From positions 62,001 through 126,000 of the forward strand of contig NC_019702.1 of the NCBI RefSeq assembly GCF_000317085.1: a stretch of DNA of 64,000 nt. The letters are read 5' to 3'. The notes beneath the pieces are model-generated. The model did no database searches, was not told the origin of the DNA, and worked only from the letters and a program-made list of their open reading frames with translations. Source of the DNA: Synechococcus sp. PCC 7502. Lineage in GTDB: Bacteria; Cyanobacteriota; Cyanobacteriia; Pseudanabaenales; Pseudanabaenaceae. Positions 38,472 through 47,013 of the stretch are shown piece after piece. Position 1 is the stretch's first letter, and each line of letters starts with the position of its first letter. Position numbers and translations under genes: made by a program.

Positions 38472-39737
38472 CTAGACCTTCTTAATTTTGAGACTCTTAA
38501 GATAAGCACTGGGATTAGCAGGATCAAACTTCACGCCATCAAAGAAGGTTTCCACCCCACGGGAAGTAGATTTTGGAATTGCGGCGGATTGCCCGATCGC
38601 CTTAGCAGCAGCACGCCAAATATCTTCACGGTTAACCTTATCCACTAGTTGCTTAGCATTAGTACTAGCGGGGAAATAACCCCAACGCATATCTTCAGTT
38701 ACAAACCAAATGTCATGACTCTTAAATGGATAGGAAGCACTATCTCGCCAGAATTTCATGGAAATATCTGAATTCTGAGCCTTACGACCGTTGCCGTAAT
38801 CAATTTTGCCTTGAATCCTTCCTAAAATCTCAGCAGCAGGTACCTTTAACCATTTATCTGCCCCGATGATATTACACAGTTCTACATGATTAGCAGGATT
38901 ATCACACCAAATTTGAGCTTCTAACACTGCCATAGTCAGAGCTTGTGCTGCTTTAGGGTGTTTATTAACCCAAGATGCGCGCATCGCAAAGGCTTTTTCA
39001 GGGTGATTCTTCCATAGTTCGCCTGTAACTAAGGCTGTATATCCGTGCTTTTGAGCAACGAGACGAGCATTCCAAGGTTCCCCTACACAAAATGCTTCCA
39101 TGGTGCCACTTTTCATATTCGCTACCATTTGCGGTGGTGGAATTACAATGGTGGAAAGGTCTTTATCAGGATTAATTCCGCCCGCAGCTAGCCAGTAACG
39201 CATCCATAGATCGTGAGTACCGCCAGGGAATGTTACTGCCACTTTTAATTCTTTGCCACCAGCTTTTGCCTTTGCCAATGCCTGTTTGAACCCTTCACTT
39301 TTTACGCCCAACTTTAAATTACTGTATTCATTAGCGATCGAAATTGCTTGACCATTAATATTTAGTCTTGCCAAAATGAACATTGGTACCTTTTTGCCAT
39401 TAGTTACTGTACCTTCAGAAATCTGATAAGGCATTGGTGAGAGAATATGGGCACCGTCGATACCACCGCCTTCAGAACCAGAAACAAGATTGTCACGGGT
39501 AGAACCCCAAGATGCCTGCTTTAGTACCTCGACATCACTCATCCCATGTTTAGCAAAATATCCCTTTTCTTTAGCAATAATTAAAGGAGCCGCATCGGTC
39601 AGAGCAATAAAGCCAAGTTTCGCCTTAGTAGTTTCTGGGGTAATTTTTGCTTGTCCTAATGCTGCATTGGCTGCTACGGTACCTAGAGCTGATGCTCCAG
39701 CAGTGACGATAAATTGGCGACGAGAAATATTAGACAT
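38472..39737 (-). CDS. nrtA: Nitrate/nitrite-binding protein
   Basis: A 421-residue binding protein of the NrtA/SsuA group: after the signal it reads KLGFIALTDAAPLIIAKEKGYFAKHG and later IVIPPPQMVANMKSGTMEAFCVGEPW, both NrtA hallmarks. The N-terminus SRRQFIVTAGASALGT is a twin-arginine signal. Known NrtA proteins are lipoproteins with a Cys after the signal; here the region ANAALGQAKI has no Cys, so it may be free in the periplasm. First transporter gene after nirA (62-base gap). Confidence 0.94.
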   Translation of the reverse strand: MSNISRRQFIVTAGASALGTVAANAALGQAKITPETTKAKLGFIALTDAAPLIIAKEKGYFAKHGMSDVEVLKQASWGSTRDNLVSGSEGGGIDGAHILSPMPYQISEGTVTNGKKVPMFILARLNINGQAISIANEYSNLKLGVKSEGFKQALAKAKAGGKELKVAVTFPGGTHDLWMRYWLAAGGINPDKDLSTIVIPPPQMVANMKSGTMEAFCVGEPWNARLVAQKHGYTALVTGELWKNHPEKAFAMRASWVNKHPKAAQALTMAVLEAQIWCDNPANHVELCNIIGADKWLKVPAAEILGRIQGKIDYGNGRKAQNSDISMKFWRDSASYPFKSHDIWFVTEDMRWGYFPASTNAKQLVDKVNREDIWRAAAKAIGQSAAIPKSTSRGVETFFDGVKFDPANPSAYLKSLKIKKV

Positions 39738-39799
39738 AGATTAGAGTTTGGATAGTTTTTAAGTTAGATATAAGTTAGATAAGAGTTAAACAAAATACT

Positions 39800-41356
39800 T
39801 TAGACAAGAATCAATTCAGATTTATTGACCGTAGCCCTAGATTTAGGAACAGCACCAAAATTCTCAATCAATAGTTTCTGCACCACATCTTTGAGGTCTT
39901 CGCAGGGAATTTTTTCCATAACGCATTCACCCAAATGGGCATCTTTCCCGACTTCGCCCCCCATATAAATATCAACAGCATCGACCATAACGCCATTTTT
40001 ACGAGCTTTACAGCCAATGAAGCCAATATCACCCACTTGGGGTTGCCCACAGGAGTTCGCACATCCACTCCAATGGATTCTCACGGGGCGGGGCAAAGAT
40101 AGTTCAGATTCTAATGCCTCCACTAGTGCCAGACTTCTGTTTTTAGTTTCAATAATTGCTAAATTACAAAACTGAATGCCAGTGCAAGAAACTAAGGCTC
40201 GGAATAAATTACCCGGATAGGCAGAGAATTTTTGGAGTAAAGGTTCTTTGAGTAAAGCTCCAATCCGAGAATCAGGAACATCTGGAATAATAATGTTCTG
40301 CTCTACGGTTAAACGTACTTCTCCACTACCATAGACATCTGCCATCCGAGCTAGATTAAACATATCGGAAGCATAGAGCCTGCCGACAGGGACATGTAAT
40401 CCCACATAATTTAAGCCCGATTGCTTTTGGGCATGGATACCGATGTGATCGCGTTTATTCCACTCAATTTCGTCTTTAGGTGAAGCAGGTAGAAGAGTAT
40501 ATCCAAGTCGCTTTTCCACCTCATCGCGAAATTTGGCTATGCCCCATTCATCAATCAGCCACATAAGTCGAGACTTTTGCCGATTTTCCCTCAGTCCATG
40601 ATCTCGAAATACTAAAAGGATAGCCTCACACAACTGCACCACATCACGAGGATCAACCCAAGCATTGAGGGGAATTGCTTCTGCAACGCGCTTGATGGAG
40701 AAGAAACCTCCGACTAAGACATTAAAACCTATCGATGCTCCTTTTTCTCCACCTTTATAAGCGGGAATAAAGGCAATATCATTGATTTCGGCATGAACAG
40801 AATTATCTCGACAACCTGCGATCGCAATATTAAATTTCCGAGGCAGATTACTAAAGGATTTATTGCCGTCACCGTTGTTAGTAATCATGTCTTGAATTTT
40901 GCGTGCCAAGCCACGGGTATCAATCAATTCATTCGCATCTATGCCCGCTACAGGAGAGGCAGTGATATTTCGCACGTTATCCATACCAGATTGAATGCTA
41001 GTTAAGCCTGATTCGCTAAATTTACGAAAAATTTCTGGAACATTGCTTAAGGCAATCCCGCGCATTTGGATATTTTGGCGAGTGGTAATATCAGCAACAC
41101 CATCTTCACCGCACTGCTGGACTACTTCTGCCAGTACTCTCAATTGCCCACTGGTTAAGATGCCACTAGGAATTCGCATCCGCAGCATAAATTTGCCGGG
41201 GGTACTTTTGCGATAGAACAAGCCTAACCACTTGAGCCGATGTTCTAAATCATCAGAGGGTACTTCTTCCCAACCAATCTGGGCAAAATGCTCAAGCTCA
41301 GCTTTTACATCTAATCCATCTTTTGCTGATTTTAAATCTTCAAACTTATTTGCCAT
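39800..41356 (-). CDS. nirA: Ferredoxin-nitrite reductase
   Basis: Reduces nitrite to ammonium with six electrons from ferredoxin. The siroheme/4Fe-4S ligands are in SCTGIQFCN and HWSGCANSCGQPQ. I place the start at ATG 41356 (MANKFEDLKSAKDG, 518 residues) because GGAG lies 8 bases before it; an upstream in-frame start at 41395 adds 13 unlikely residues. First gene of the nirA-nrtABDC-narB unit, with an NtcA-type promoter 60-105 bases upstream. Confidence 0.95.
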   Translation of the reverse strand: MANKFEDLKSAKDGLDVKAELEHFAQIGWEEVPSDDLEHRLKWLGLFYRKSTPGKFMLRMRIPSGILTSGQLRVLAEVVQQCGEDGVADITTRQNIQMRGIALSNVPEIFRKFSESGLTSIQSGMDNVRNITASPVAGIDANELIDTRGLARKIQDMITNNGDGNKSFSNLPRKFNIAIAGCRDNSVHAEINDIAFIPAYKGGEKGASIGFNVLVGGFFSIKRVAEAIPLNAWVDPRDVVQLCEAILLVFRDHGLRENRQKSRLMWLIDEWGIAKFRDEVEKRLGYTLLPASPKDEIEWNKRDHIGIHAQKQSGLNYVGLHVPVGRLYASDMFNLARMADVYGSGEVRLTVEQNIIIPDVPDSRIGALLKEPLLQKFSAYPGNLFRALVSCTGIQFCNLAIIETKNRSLALVEALESELSLPRPVRIHWSGCANSCGQPQVGDIGFIGCKARKNGVMVDAVDIYMGGEVGKDAHLGECVMEKIPCEDLKDVVQKLLIENFGAVPKSRATVNKSELILV

Positions 41357-41419
41357 TGGAATTACTCCATTTGTGTAGTTATGTTTGCAGCACATATATT
41401 TGCATCACAACTTGGAAGC

Positions 41420-41461
41420 AATTTAAGCTTTTAACAATAAGCATTTCGTATAATGTATTAC
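41420..41461 (-). promoter_or_regulatory. NtcA-activated promoter of the nirA cluster
   Basis: On the minus strand GTA-N8-TAC (41448-41461) is followed after exactly 22 bases by TAAATT (41420-41425), fitting the class II NtcA promoter (GTAN8TAC, N22, TAN3T). Transcription would start near 41413, leaving a leader of about 55 bases. Confidence 0.85.
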
Positions 41462-41625
41462 AAAGTTTTAAAGATTATGAAGTTTTGACAATAAAATTAT
41501 GATGATTTTGCATAAACTTTAATTTTGGGATTTGCATAGACGAAGGCGGTAAATTTTAGGTTGGATCAATGGCGAAAAGCCTGTATAATTATCAACTGCA
41601 CTAAAAATCTAGGAATAGTCTGATC

Positions 41626-41859
41626 ATGCGTCAATGCCAACTTACTGGAAAGAAAGCCAATAACGGCATTTCTATCTCTTTTTCCCATAAGATGCACAAG
41701 CGTCTGCAACACGTTAATTTACAAAATAAAAGAATTTGGTGGGCTGAAGGCAAGCGATTTGTTACTTTATCCATCTCTACTAAAGCAATTAAGACCCTGC
41801 AAAAGAAAGGTTTATCAGCTTTTGCCAAGGAAGCAGGGCTAGACTTAAACAAACTCTAA
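41626..41859 (+). CDS. rpmB: 50S ribosomal protein L28
   Basis: A 77-residue basic protein: [20 protein letters not shown], then [29 protein letters not shown] without break and [16 protein letters not shown], matching cyanobacterial L28. The usual N-terminal CQLTGK motif is present; the zinc-type CXXC of some L28 forms is absent. Single gene. Confidence 0.95.
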   Translation: MRQCQLTGKKANNGISISFSHKMHKRLQHVNLQNKRIWWAEGKRFVTLSISTKAIKTLQKKGLSAFAKEAGLDLNKL

Positions 41860-41909
41860 GGTTACTTGAATCAATCTTAAATTAATAAACTCAATCAAAA
41901 ATTCACAGA

Positions 41910-42755
41910 ATGCAGATTGGCATCATTGGCTTAGGTCTAATTGGTGGTTCTTTGGGCTTAGATTTACGATCGCATGGTCATTACGTTTGGGGTCTAAGCC
42001 GCAGTCAATCTACCTGTGAAGAAGCCAAGTCCGTAGGAGCAGTTGATGAGGCTGGTGTAAATTTAACTGAAATTAAAAGCCTCGATCAGACCGAGGTTAT
42101 TTTTGTATGTACACCTATTGATAGCATTATTAAAACTATTGCGGCGATCGCTCCTCAGCTAAAATCCTCAGTCATTATTACCGATGTGGGTTCTGTTAAG
42201 TCGGCAGTTATCGATCAAGCTCAAACCCTGCATCCCAGATTTATCGGCGGACACCCTATGGCAGGTACTGCTTTTAGTGGTATTAGTGCGGCTCAAAAGA
42301 ACTTATTTCAAGGTCGTCCCTGCGTTTTAACGCCAAATCAAACCACCGATCAAGAAGCACTAAAAATATTACGATCGCTTTGGCAGTCAGTGGGGGCAGT
42401 AATGTATGAATGTGATCCAGAGGCGCATGATCGGTCGGTAGCGTGGATTAGTCATTTACCAATTTTAATTAGTGCGGGTTTAATTTTGGCTTGTGATCAA
42501 GAGTCAAATCAAGCGATCGCTCAACTGGCACAACATTTGGCAAGTTCAGGATTTCGGGATACTAGCCGAGTGGGGGGAGGAAATCCGCAGTTGGGAAGTT
42601 TAATTGCGGAATATAACCAAGTAGCTTTATTAGATAGCTTAAAAGCATATCAAAGGGTTTTAGCTGATTTAATCCACCAAATTGAAGCAAAAAACTGGAG
42701 AAGTTTGGAGCAATCTTTAACTGTGGCGCAGCAATTACGAAATTTATATTTATGA
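41910..42755 (+). CDS. tyrA: Arogenate/prephenate dehydrogenase
   Basis: A 281-residue TyrA: Rossmann start GIIGLGLIGGSLGLDLRSHG, VIFVCTPIDSI, DVGSVKSAVI and the catalytic region FIGGHPMAGTAFSGI with the conserved His, then AWISHLPILISAGLI. Oxidises arogenate (typical for cyanobacteria) or prephenate in tyrosine synthesis. Followed after 15 bases by a small ORF on the same strand. Confidence 0.93.
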   Translation: MQIGIIGLGLIGGSLGLDLRSHGHYVWGLSRSQSTCEEAKSVGAVDEAGVNLTEIKSLDQTEVIFVCTPIDSIIKTIAAIAPQLKSSVIITDVGSVKSAVIDQAQTLHPRFIGGHPMAGTAFSGISAAQKNLFQGRPCVLTPNQTTDQEALKILRSLWQSVGAVMYECDPEAHDRSVAWISHLPILISAGLILACDQESNQAIAQLAQHLASSGFRDTSRVGGGNPQLGSLIAEYNQVALLDSLKAYQRVLADLIHQIEAKNWRSLEQSLTVAQQLRNLYL

Positions 42756-42770
42756 ATGGAAGATTAATTT

Positions 42771-42983
42771 ATGTCCCCTCAAGCATCAATTATTAAGACA
42801 GTTCAAGGTATCCTTGCTGGTGATGGCAATTTGTACGATCCCATGAATGCAGAACAGGGTGGCATCGTCTTACCCGATTGGATTTTTGAAATTATGAACT
42901 ATTGCAAGGCTTATGGCATCACTGTGAATACGATAAGGCAAGAAGCAAAACGGGGTAAACTGGCAGAAATGATCGAGGTTTGA
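42771..42983 (+). CDS. Small conserved-looking protein of unknown function
   Basis: A 70-residue hydrophilic protein (MSPQASIIKTVQGILAGDG, then LPDWIFEIMNYCKAYGITV and a basic end NTIRQEAKRGKLAEMIEV). Gap to tyrA is 15 bases and to the next gene 34 bases, with continuous codon use, so it is probably translated. No family recognised. Confidence 0.6.
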   Translation: MSPQASIIKTVQGILAGDGNLYDPMNAEQGGIVLPDWIFEIMNYCKAYGITVNTIRQEAKRGKLAEMIEV

Positions 42984-43017
42984 GTAATTCCTATGGCATC
43001 AGAAGCTTTCAGAATCT

Positions 43018-43773
43018 ATGTTTAAGTCTTCAATGGGATTGGGATTAGTTGCGATCGCCGCATGGGGAATTCTACTAATCAAGCTTTGGCTATTTGGGCA
43101 ACTTTATTTATTAATTCATCCCAACTATATAGGCTTAACTATAGGCGCAGGCATTGTATTACTAGGACTAAGTAGCTACAAAACATGGGAGTTACTCAAA
43201 AGTTCACAATCAATTGCTCAAGCTAAACAGAAATTTAGCCAAATGCAACACTCAAACCTATTACCTAGTCGGTTAAGTAGCGGATTACTATTAGCAGCAG
43301 CAATTATTGGACTAGTCATTACCCCAAAACCCTTTGCCAGTGACGCAGCGATGCACAGAGGGGTTGGTGATCAGTTAGGTGCTATTCGTACAGTACAGCA
43401 ATCCTTTCGCGCCAGTAATCGACCTGAAGAGCGATCGCTAATTGAATGGATTAGAACCTTAAATGTTTATCCTGAACCTGATGCTTATACTGGACAAAAG
43501 GTTAAAGTTACTGGTTTTGCCGTGCATCCTCCCGATTTACCCGATCAATATATGTTGATCTCTCGGTTTGTGATTACCTGTTGTGCTGCCGATGTTTATC
43601 CCGTCAGCTTGCCCGTTAAACTTAATCAAAATAGGAGTAATTATCCCGTCGACCGTTGGTTTGATATTTCAGGAACCATGGTTACAGAAAACCTTAATGG
43701 CAGACGACAGCTAACTATTCAGCCTACAACCATCACGGCGATCGCAGAACCGAAAAATCCCTACGACTATTAG
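43018..43773 (+). CDS. TIGR03943-type membrane protein (putative permease partner)
   Basis: Two N-terminal membrane helices, a basic loop, a third helix (about 92-106), then a soluble part with TGFAVHPPDLPDQYMLISRFVITCCAADVYPV. The FVITCCAAD motif is the recognisable signature of TIGR03943 proteins, which are usually encoded beside a DUF318/UPF0718 permease. No such permease is in the window. The paired Cys suggest metal or redox chemistry; this is inference. Confidence 0.78.
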   Translation: MFKSSMGLGLVAIAAWGILLIKLWLFGQLYLLIHPNYIGLTIGAGIVLLGLSSYKTWELLKSSQSIAQAKQKFSQMQHSNLLPSRLSSGLLLAAAIIGLVITPKPFASDAAMHRGVGDQLGAIRTVQQSFRASNRPEERSLIEWIRTLNVYPEPDAYTGQKVKVTGFAVHPPDLPDQYMLISRFVITCCAADVYPVSLPVKLNQNRSNYPVDRWFDISGTMVTENLNGRRQLTIQPTTITAIAEPKNPYDY

Positions 43774-43774
43774 A

Positions 43775-43969
43775 CTACAGTATTTTTCTATAACATTGTT
43801 TTTGACAATATTGGTCTTGTAAGGAAAAGTAAACTTCACAAGCCCAGTCGGTATAGTCAAATATCAGAACGGAGTTATCGTCGGCAATTACAACATATTC
43901 AACTTCATCAAAGGTAACACCGACCTGATAGAACGGGCAATTCCAGCAGTGGATATCTAGTGGAGCGTT
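43775..43969 (-). pseudogene. Cys-rich 64-codon open frame without a start codon
   Basis: The minus strand is open from a TAA (before 43969) to TAG 43775-43777: NAPLDIHCWNCPFYQVGVTF, then acidic ADDNSVLIFDYTDWACEVYF and a Cys-rich end. The composition looks protein-like (HCWNCP, two further Cys pairs), but no ATG, GTG or TTG precedes the first conserved-looking residues. It may be a relic of a longer gene or use a rare start. Family not recognised. Confidence 0.35.
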
Positions 43970-43996
43970 TTATGTTTAATTAAACCTAGCTACTTA

Positions 43997-45451
43997 CTAC
44001 AATTTTACTAAAAAGAATTTCTCACTATTTAATAGCTGGGATGATGATTTGGAGACAATTTCTTTAATTATTTTCTTATCTTTTTCTGCCATAGCTAATT
44101 GATAGGTTTGTACAAAATTGTATCCGCCAGCCAAATATTTAGCTCCATCCTTAGCTCGATCTAATAAATAAGCTGGATTGATCTGATCAGGTGTAGGAAT
44201 CCATCCTTTTCTTTCCGATAGGTAGAGAATTGTCGGATCATTACCAGTTGTCACTACTATCAAAGAATTCTTAGGAACAGTTTGCTTAATAATCTGTGCT
44301 AGTTCAAATAATTCTGAATTGCTAGGATTTTCTTTAGTTATATATTCCACTGAATAAAATAATGAGCCAGCCATTAGAAAAATTATCAGAAGTATATTAA
44401 TTATTTGCTTAGGGTAGCTAACTCTTGTAAAGGCTTTACCTATATATATTGAAGTAGGAATAAGTAGTGGTAATTGATAATATTCATGAAAAGAGTTTAA
44501 ATTTCCAAACACAAGAATATATAAAATATTTGATATAAATAACAAGTCAAAAAATATTTCTTCCTTCTTTTCCCTTTTACAAAATATGCCAAATATCATA
44601 GCGATAAATCCGATAACTAGAAGATGGCGAACTGCTATAAAGTAGATAATTTGTTCAAACATTATTCCTAGTCGCTTGAAATTCCAGCCAAATCTTTCAG
44701 AGCCAAACCCAAAGCTTAAGCCATACTCATTAGCAATTTGATAAGAATGAAAGTACCAAGCTAGTGTGGGAATAATTATGATGAAAGTATAAAGATAAAG
44801 ATTGAGATTTGAGAACATTTTAGATTTAAATTTTTGCCAAGCCAAGTATATAAGCGGCAGAGAAAGATAAAAAGCGGGAACTACTTTAATAAGACATGCC
44901 AAGCATATTAATAAAGATGATGTAAAGAGATATTTTTTTTGATCATTTTTTATCCATTTATAAAAGAAGTAAGTTCCTGAAATAGCACACATTAATACTA
45001 ATGACTCAGGCTGAAATGTTCTACTGTAATAAATATTAGTTGGAATAATTATGTAGAAAAAGCATGACCAGAATGATAGCTTTTTATCTTCAGTAATCTC
45101 TAAGCAAAGTTTATAGAAGAAATAAATTGCAATTAAGGAAAAGATAATCGACGCAAGCCTACCTATACTTTCATGAACACCAAAAAATTTATAAAGTATG
45201 GCAATGAAAAATGAATAAATTGGAAATTCTGTTTGACAATAACCTGCTAGATTGCCACCCCAGTCAATTTGTGGATACAAAAAGTTATATCCATTTTCAT
45301 AAAAATTGCGTGCCATCGCCGCAGTATCAGCTTGCCTCCAAGCATGGACACCCAAAATTGGTGATTGGATACTATATATTCTCAAACAAAATGCTAAAGA
45401 TAATAAAAATCCCAGTGGGTTTGAAGTTATTAGACTTCGTATTTTTAACAT
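43997..45451 (-). CDS. GT39-type membrane glycosyltransferase
   Basis: A 484-residue protein with about ten or more hydrophobic helices. Near the N-terminus GVHAWRQADTAAMARNFYENG contains the acidic/WRQAD loop typical of ArnT/PMT-like enzymes that use polyprenyl-phosphate sugars; the C-terminal 120 residues are soluble (IIVVTTGNDPTILYLSERKG). The acceptor is unknown. The gene is more AT-rich than its neighbours, has many A/T runs and no HIP1 octamer, so it may have been acquired. It sits between unrelated genes. Confidence 0.8.
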   Translation of the reverse strand: MLKIRSLITSNPLGFLLSLAFCLRIYSIQSPILGVHAWRQADTAAMARNFYENGYNFLYPQIDWGGNLAGYCQTEFPIYSFFIAILYKFFGVHESIGRLASIIFSLIAIYFFYKLCLEITEDKKLSFWSCFFYIIIPTNIYYSRTFQPESLVLMCAISGTYFFYKWIKNDQKKYLFTSSLLICLACLIKVVPAFYLSLPLIYLAWQKFKSKMFSNLNLYLYTFIIIIPTLAWYFHSYQIANEYGLSFGFGSERFGWNFKRLGIMFEQIIYFIAVRHLLVIGFIAMIFGIFCKREKKEEIFFDLLFISNILYILVFGNLNSFHEYYQLPLLIPTSIYIGKAFTRVSYPKQIINILLIIFLMAGSLFYSVEYITKENPSNSELFELAQIIKQTVPKNSLIVVTTGNDPTILYLSERKGWIPTPDQINPAYLLDRAKDGAKYLAGGYNFVQTYQLAMAEKDKKIIKEIVSKSSSQLLNSEKFFLVKL

Positions 45452-45532
45452 TTATAGACCTAGAAATAAGTATAGACTTAGATTTAATCACAACAAAGCT
45501 ATTGATCCAACCTTAAATCTAGTTCAAGCTAT

Positions 45533-46240
45533 TTATACCGCTAGGAATTGCTGAATAACATCATTACTTAATTCAGAAGTAGCTCCCGATGAAACAATGC
45601 TCCCTTTTTGCATAGCATAGTAACGATCTGCTTGTTTAACAAAATGTAAGTGCTGCTCCACTAATAATACGGATAAACCAGTTGTGGCAACTATCTTCCG
45701 CACGGCAGCTTCTATTTCTAAAATAATTGAGGGTTGAATTCCTTCGGTGGGTTCATCTAAAACTAATAACTTCGGTTTCCCCATTAACGCTCGGGCGATC
45801 GCCAGTTGTTGTTGTTGTCCTCCACTTAAATCGCCTCCCAACCGAGATAGCATAGTTTTAAGTACGGGGAATAGTTCAAAAATTTCTTCAGGTATGTCTT
45901 TGCTAGGTTTGGTTTTCTGGCGATCAGTCAATGCCTCTAACCCTAAGATTAAATTCTCTTTTACCGTTAACCGAGGAATTACTTCCCGACCTTGGGGAAC
46001 ATAGCCAATTCCCATTCTTGCCCGTTGATCTGAAGTTTTATTAGCGATCGCCTTACCATCAAAGTTGATATAGCCACCACGGGGTTTAATTAAGCCCATC
46101 AGTGTTTTGAGAAGTGTAGTCTTGCCCACGCCATTTCTTCCGATTAAGCACACCATTTGCCCAGATTCAACATGTAAATCCACGGAACGGAGGATATGAC
46201 TTTCGCCGTAGTAAACATTTAGACCTGATATTTGCAACAT
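45533..46240 (-). CDS. urtE: Urea ABC transporter ATPase UrtE
   Basis: A 235-residue LivF-type ATPase: NVYYGESHILRSVDLHVE, Walker A GRNGVGKTT, signature LSGGQQQQLAIARAL and Walker B LLVLDEPTEGIQPSI. The 'DEPTEGIQPSI' form is typical of UrtE. Last gene of urtC-urtD-urtE, 26 bases after urtD. Confidence 0.92.
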   Translation of the reverse strand: MLQISGLNVYYGESHILRSVDLHVESGQMVCLIGRNGVGKTTLLKTLMGLIKPRGGYINFDGKAIANKTSDQRARMGIGYVPQGREVIPRLTVKENLILGLEALTDRQKTKPSKDIPEEIFELFPVLKTMLSRLGGDLSGGQQQQLAIARALMGKPKLLVLDEPTEGIQPSIILEIEAAVRKIVATTGLSVLLVEQHLHFVKQADRYYAMQKGSIVSSGATSELSNDVIQQFLAV

Positions 46241-46266
46241 GGGATTTTCCTACTTACTTTTTTTCT

Positions 46267-47013
46267 CTAATCTTCTTGATTACCAAGATAAACTTCTATA
46301 ACCTGTGGATCATTTTGCACCTCATCCATAGTCCCTTCGCATAGCACTGAGCCTTGATGTAGCACTGTGACCTTACGGGCGATCTGGCGCACAAATTCCA
46401 TATCATGTTCAATCACAATAATGGAGTGGGACTCGGCAAGGGAGATTAATAATTCTCCTGTGAGCTCGGTTTCCTCGTCAGTCAGCCCCGCCACCGGCTC
46501 ATCCACCAATAATAAATCGGGAGACTGTGCCACTAACATTCCGATTTCTAGCCATTGCTTTTCCCCGTGGGAGAGTAAATCAGCTTTGAGGTCAGCTTTA
46601 GCAATTAGACCTGTGGTATATAGCAATTCCTCCACGGTATGTTTTTCTTTGACGGTGGGCTGTCCAAATAAAATACCAAATACGGATTTATCTCGGCTGC
46701 AAGAAAGAAATAGGTTTTCGGTAACGGTTAGGTTTAAATAGACCCTAGGAGTCTGAAACTTTCGTCCTACGCCTAGTTGTGCCACTTGATACTCGGCAAG
46801 CGATCGCACGTTGCGCCCCTTAAATCTTACCTGTCCAGTCGTGGGCTTAACTTTGCTAGTAATTACATCTAAAAATGTGGTTTTTCCCGCACCGTTAGGT
46901 CCGATTACTACCCGTAATTCACCCTTATCCATCGAGAAATTGAGATTATTCAAAGCCTTAAAACCATCAAAACTGACAGTTAAATCCTCAATCTCCAAGA
47001 TTTTTTCGTTCAT
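46267..47013 (-). CDS. urtD: Urea ABC transporter ATPase UrtD
   Basis: A 248-residue LivG-type ATPase: LTVSFDGFKALNNLNFSMD, Walker A GPNGAGKTT, KFQTPRVYLNLTVTENL, the LSHGEKQWLEIGMLVAQ signature variant and LLLVDEPVAGLTDEE. LSHGEKQWLEIGM marks UrtD among LivG relatives. Its start overlaps the end of urtC by 26 bases. Confidence 0.93.
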   Translation of the reverse strand: MNEKILEIEDLTVSFDGFKALNNLNFSMDKGELRVVIGPNGAGKTTFLDVITSKVKPTTGQVRFKGRNVRSLAEYQVAQLGVGRKFQTPRVYLNLTVTENLFLSCSRDKSVFGILFGQPTVKEKHTVEELLYTTGLIAKADLKADLLSHGEKQWLEIGMLVAQSPDLLLVDEPVAGLTDEETELTGELLISLAESHSIIVIEHDMEFVRQIARKVTVLHQGSVLCEGTMDEVQNDPQVIEVYLGNQED

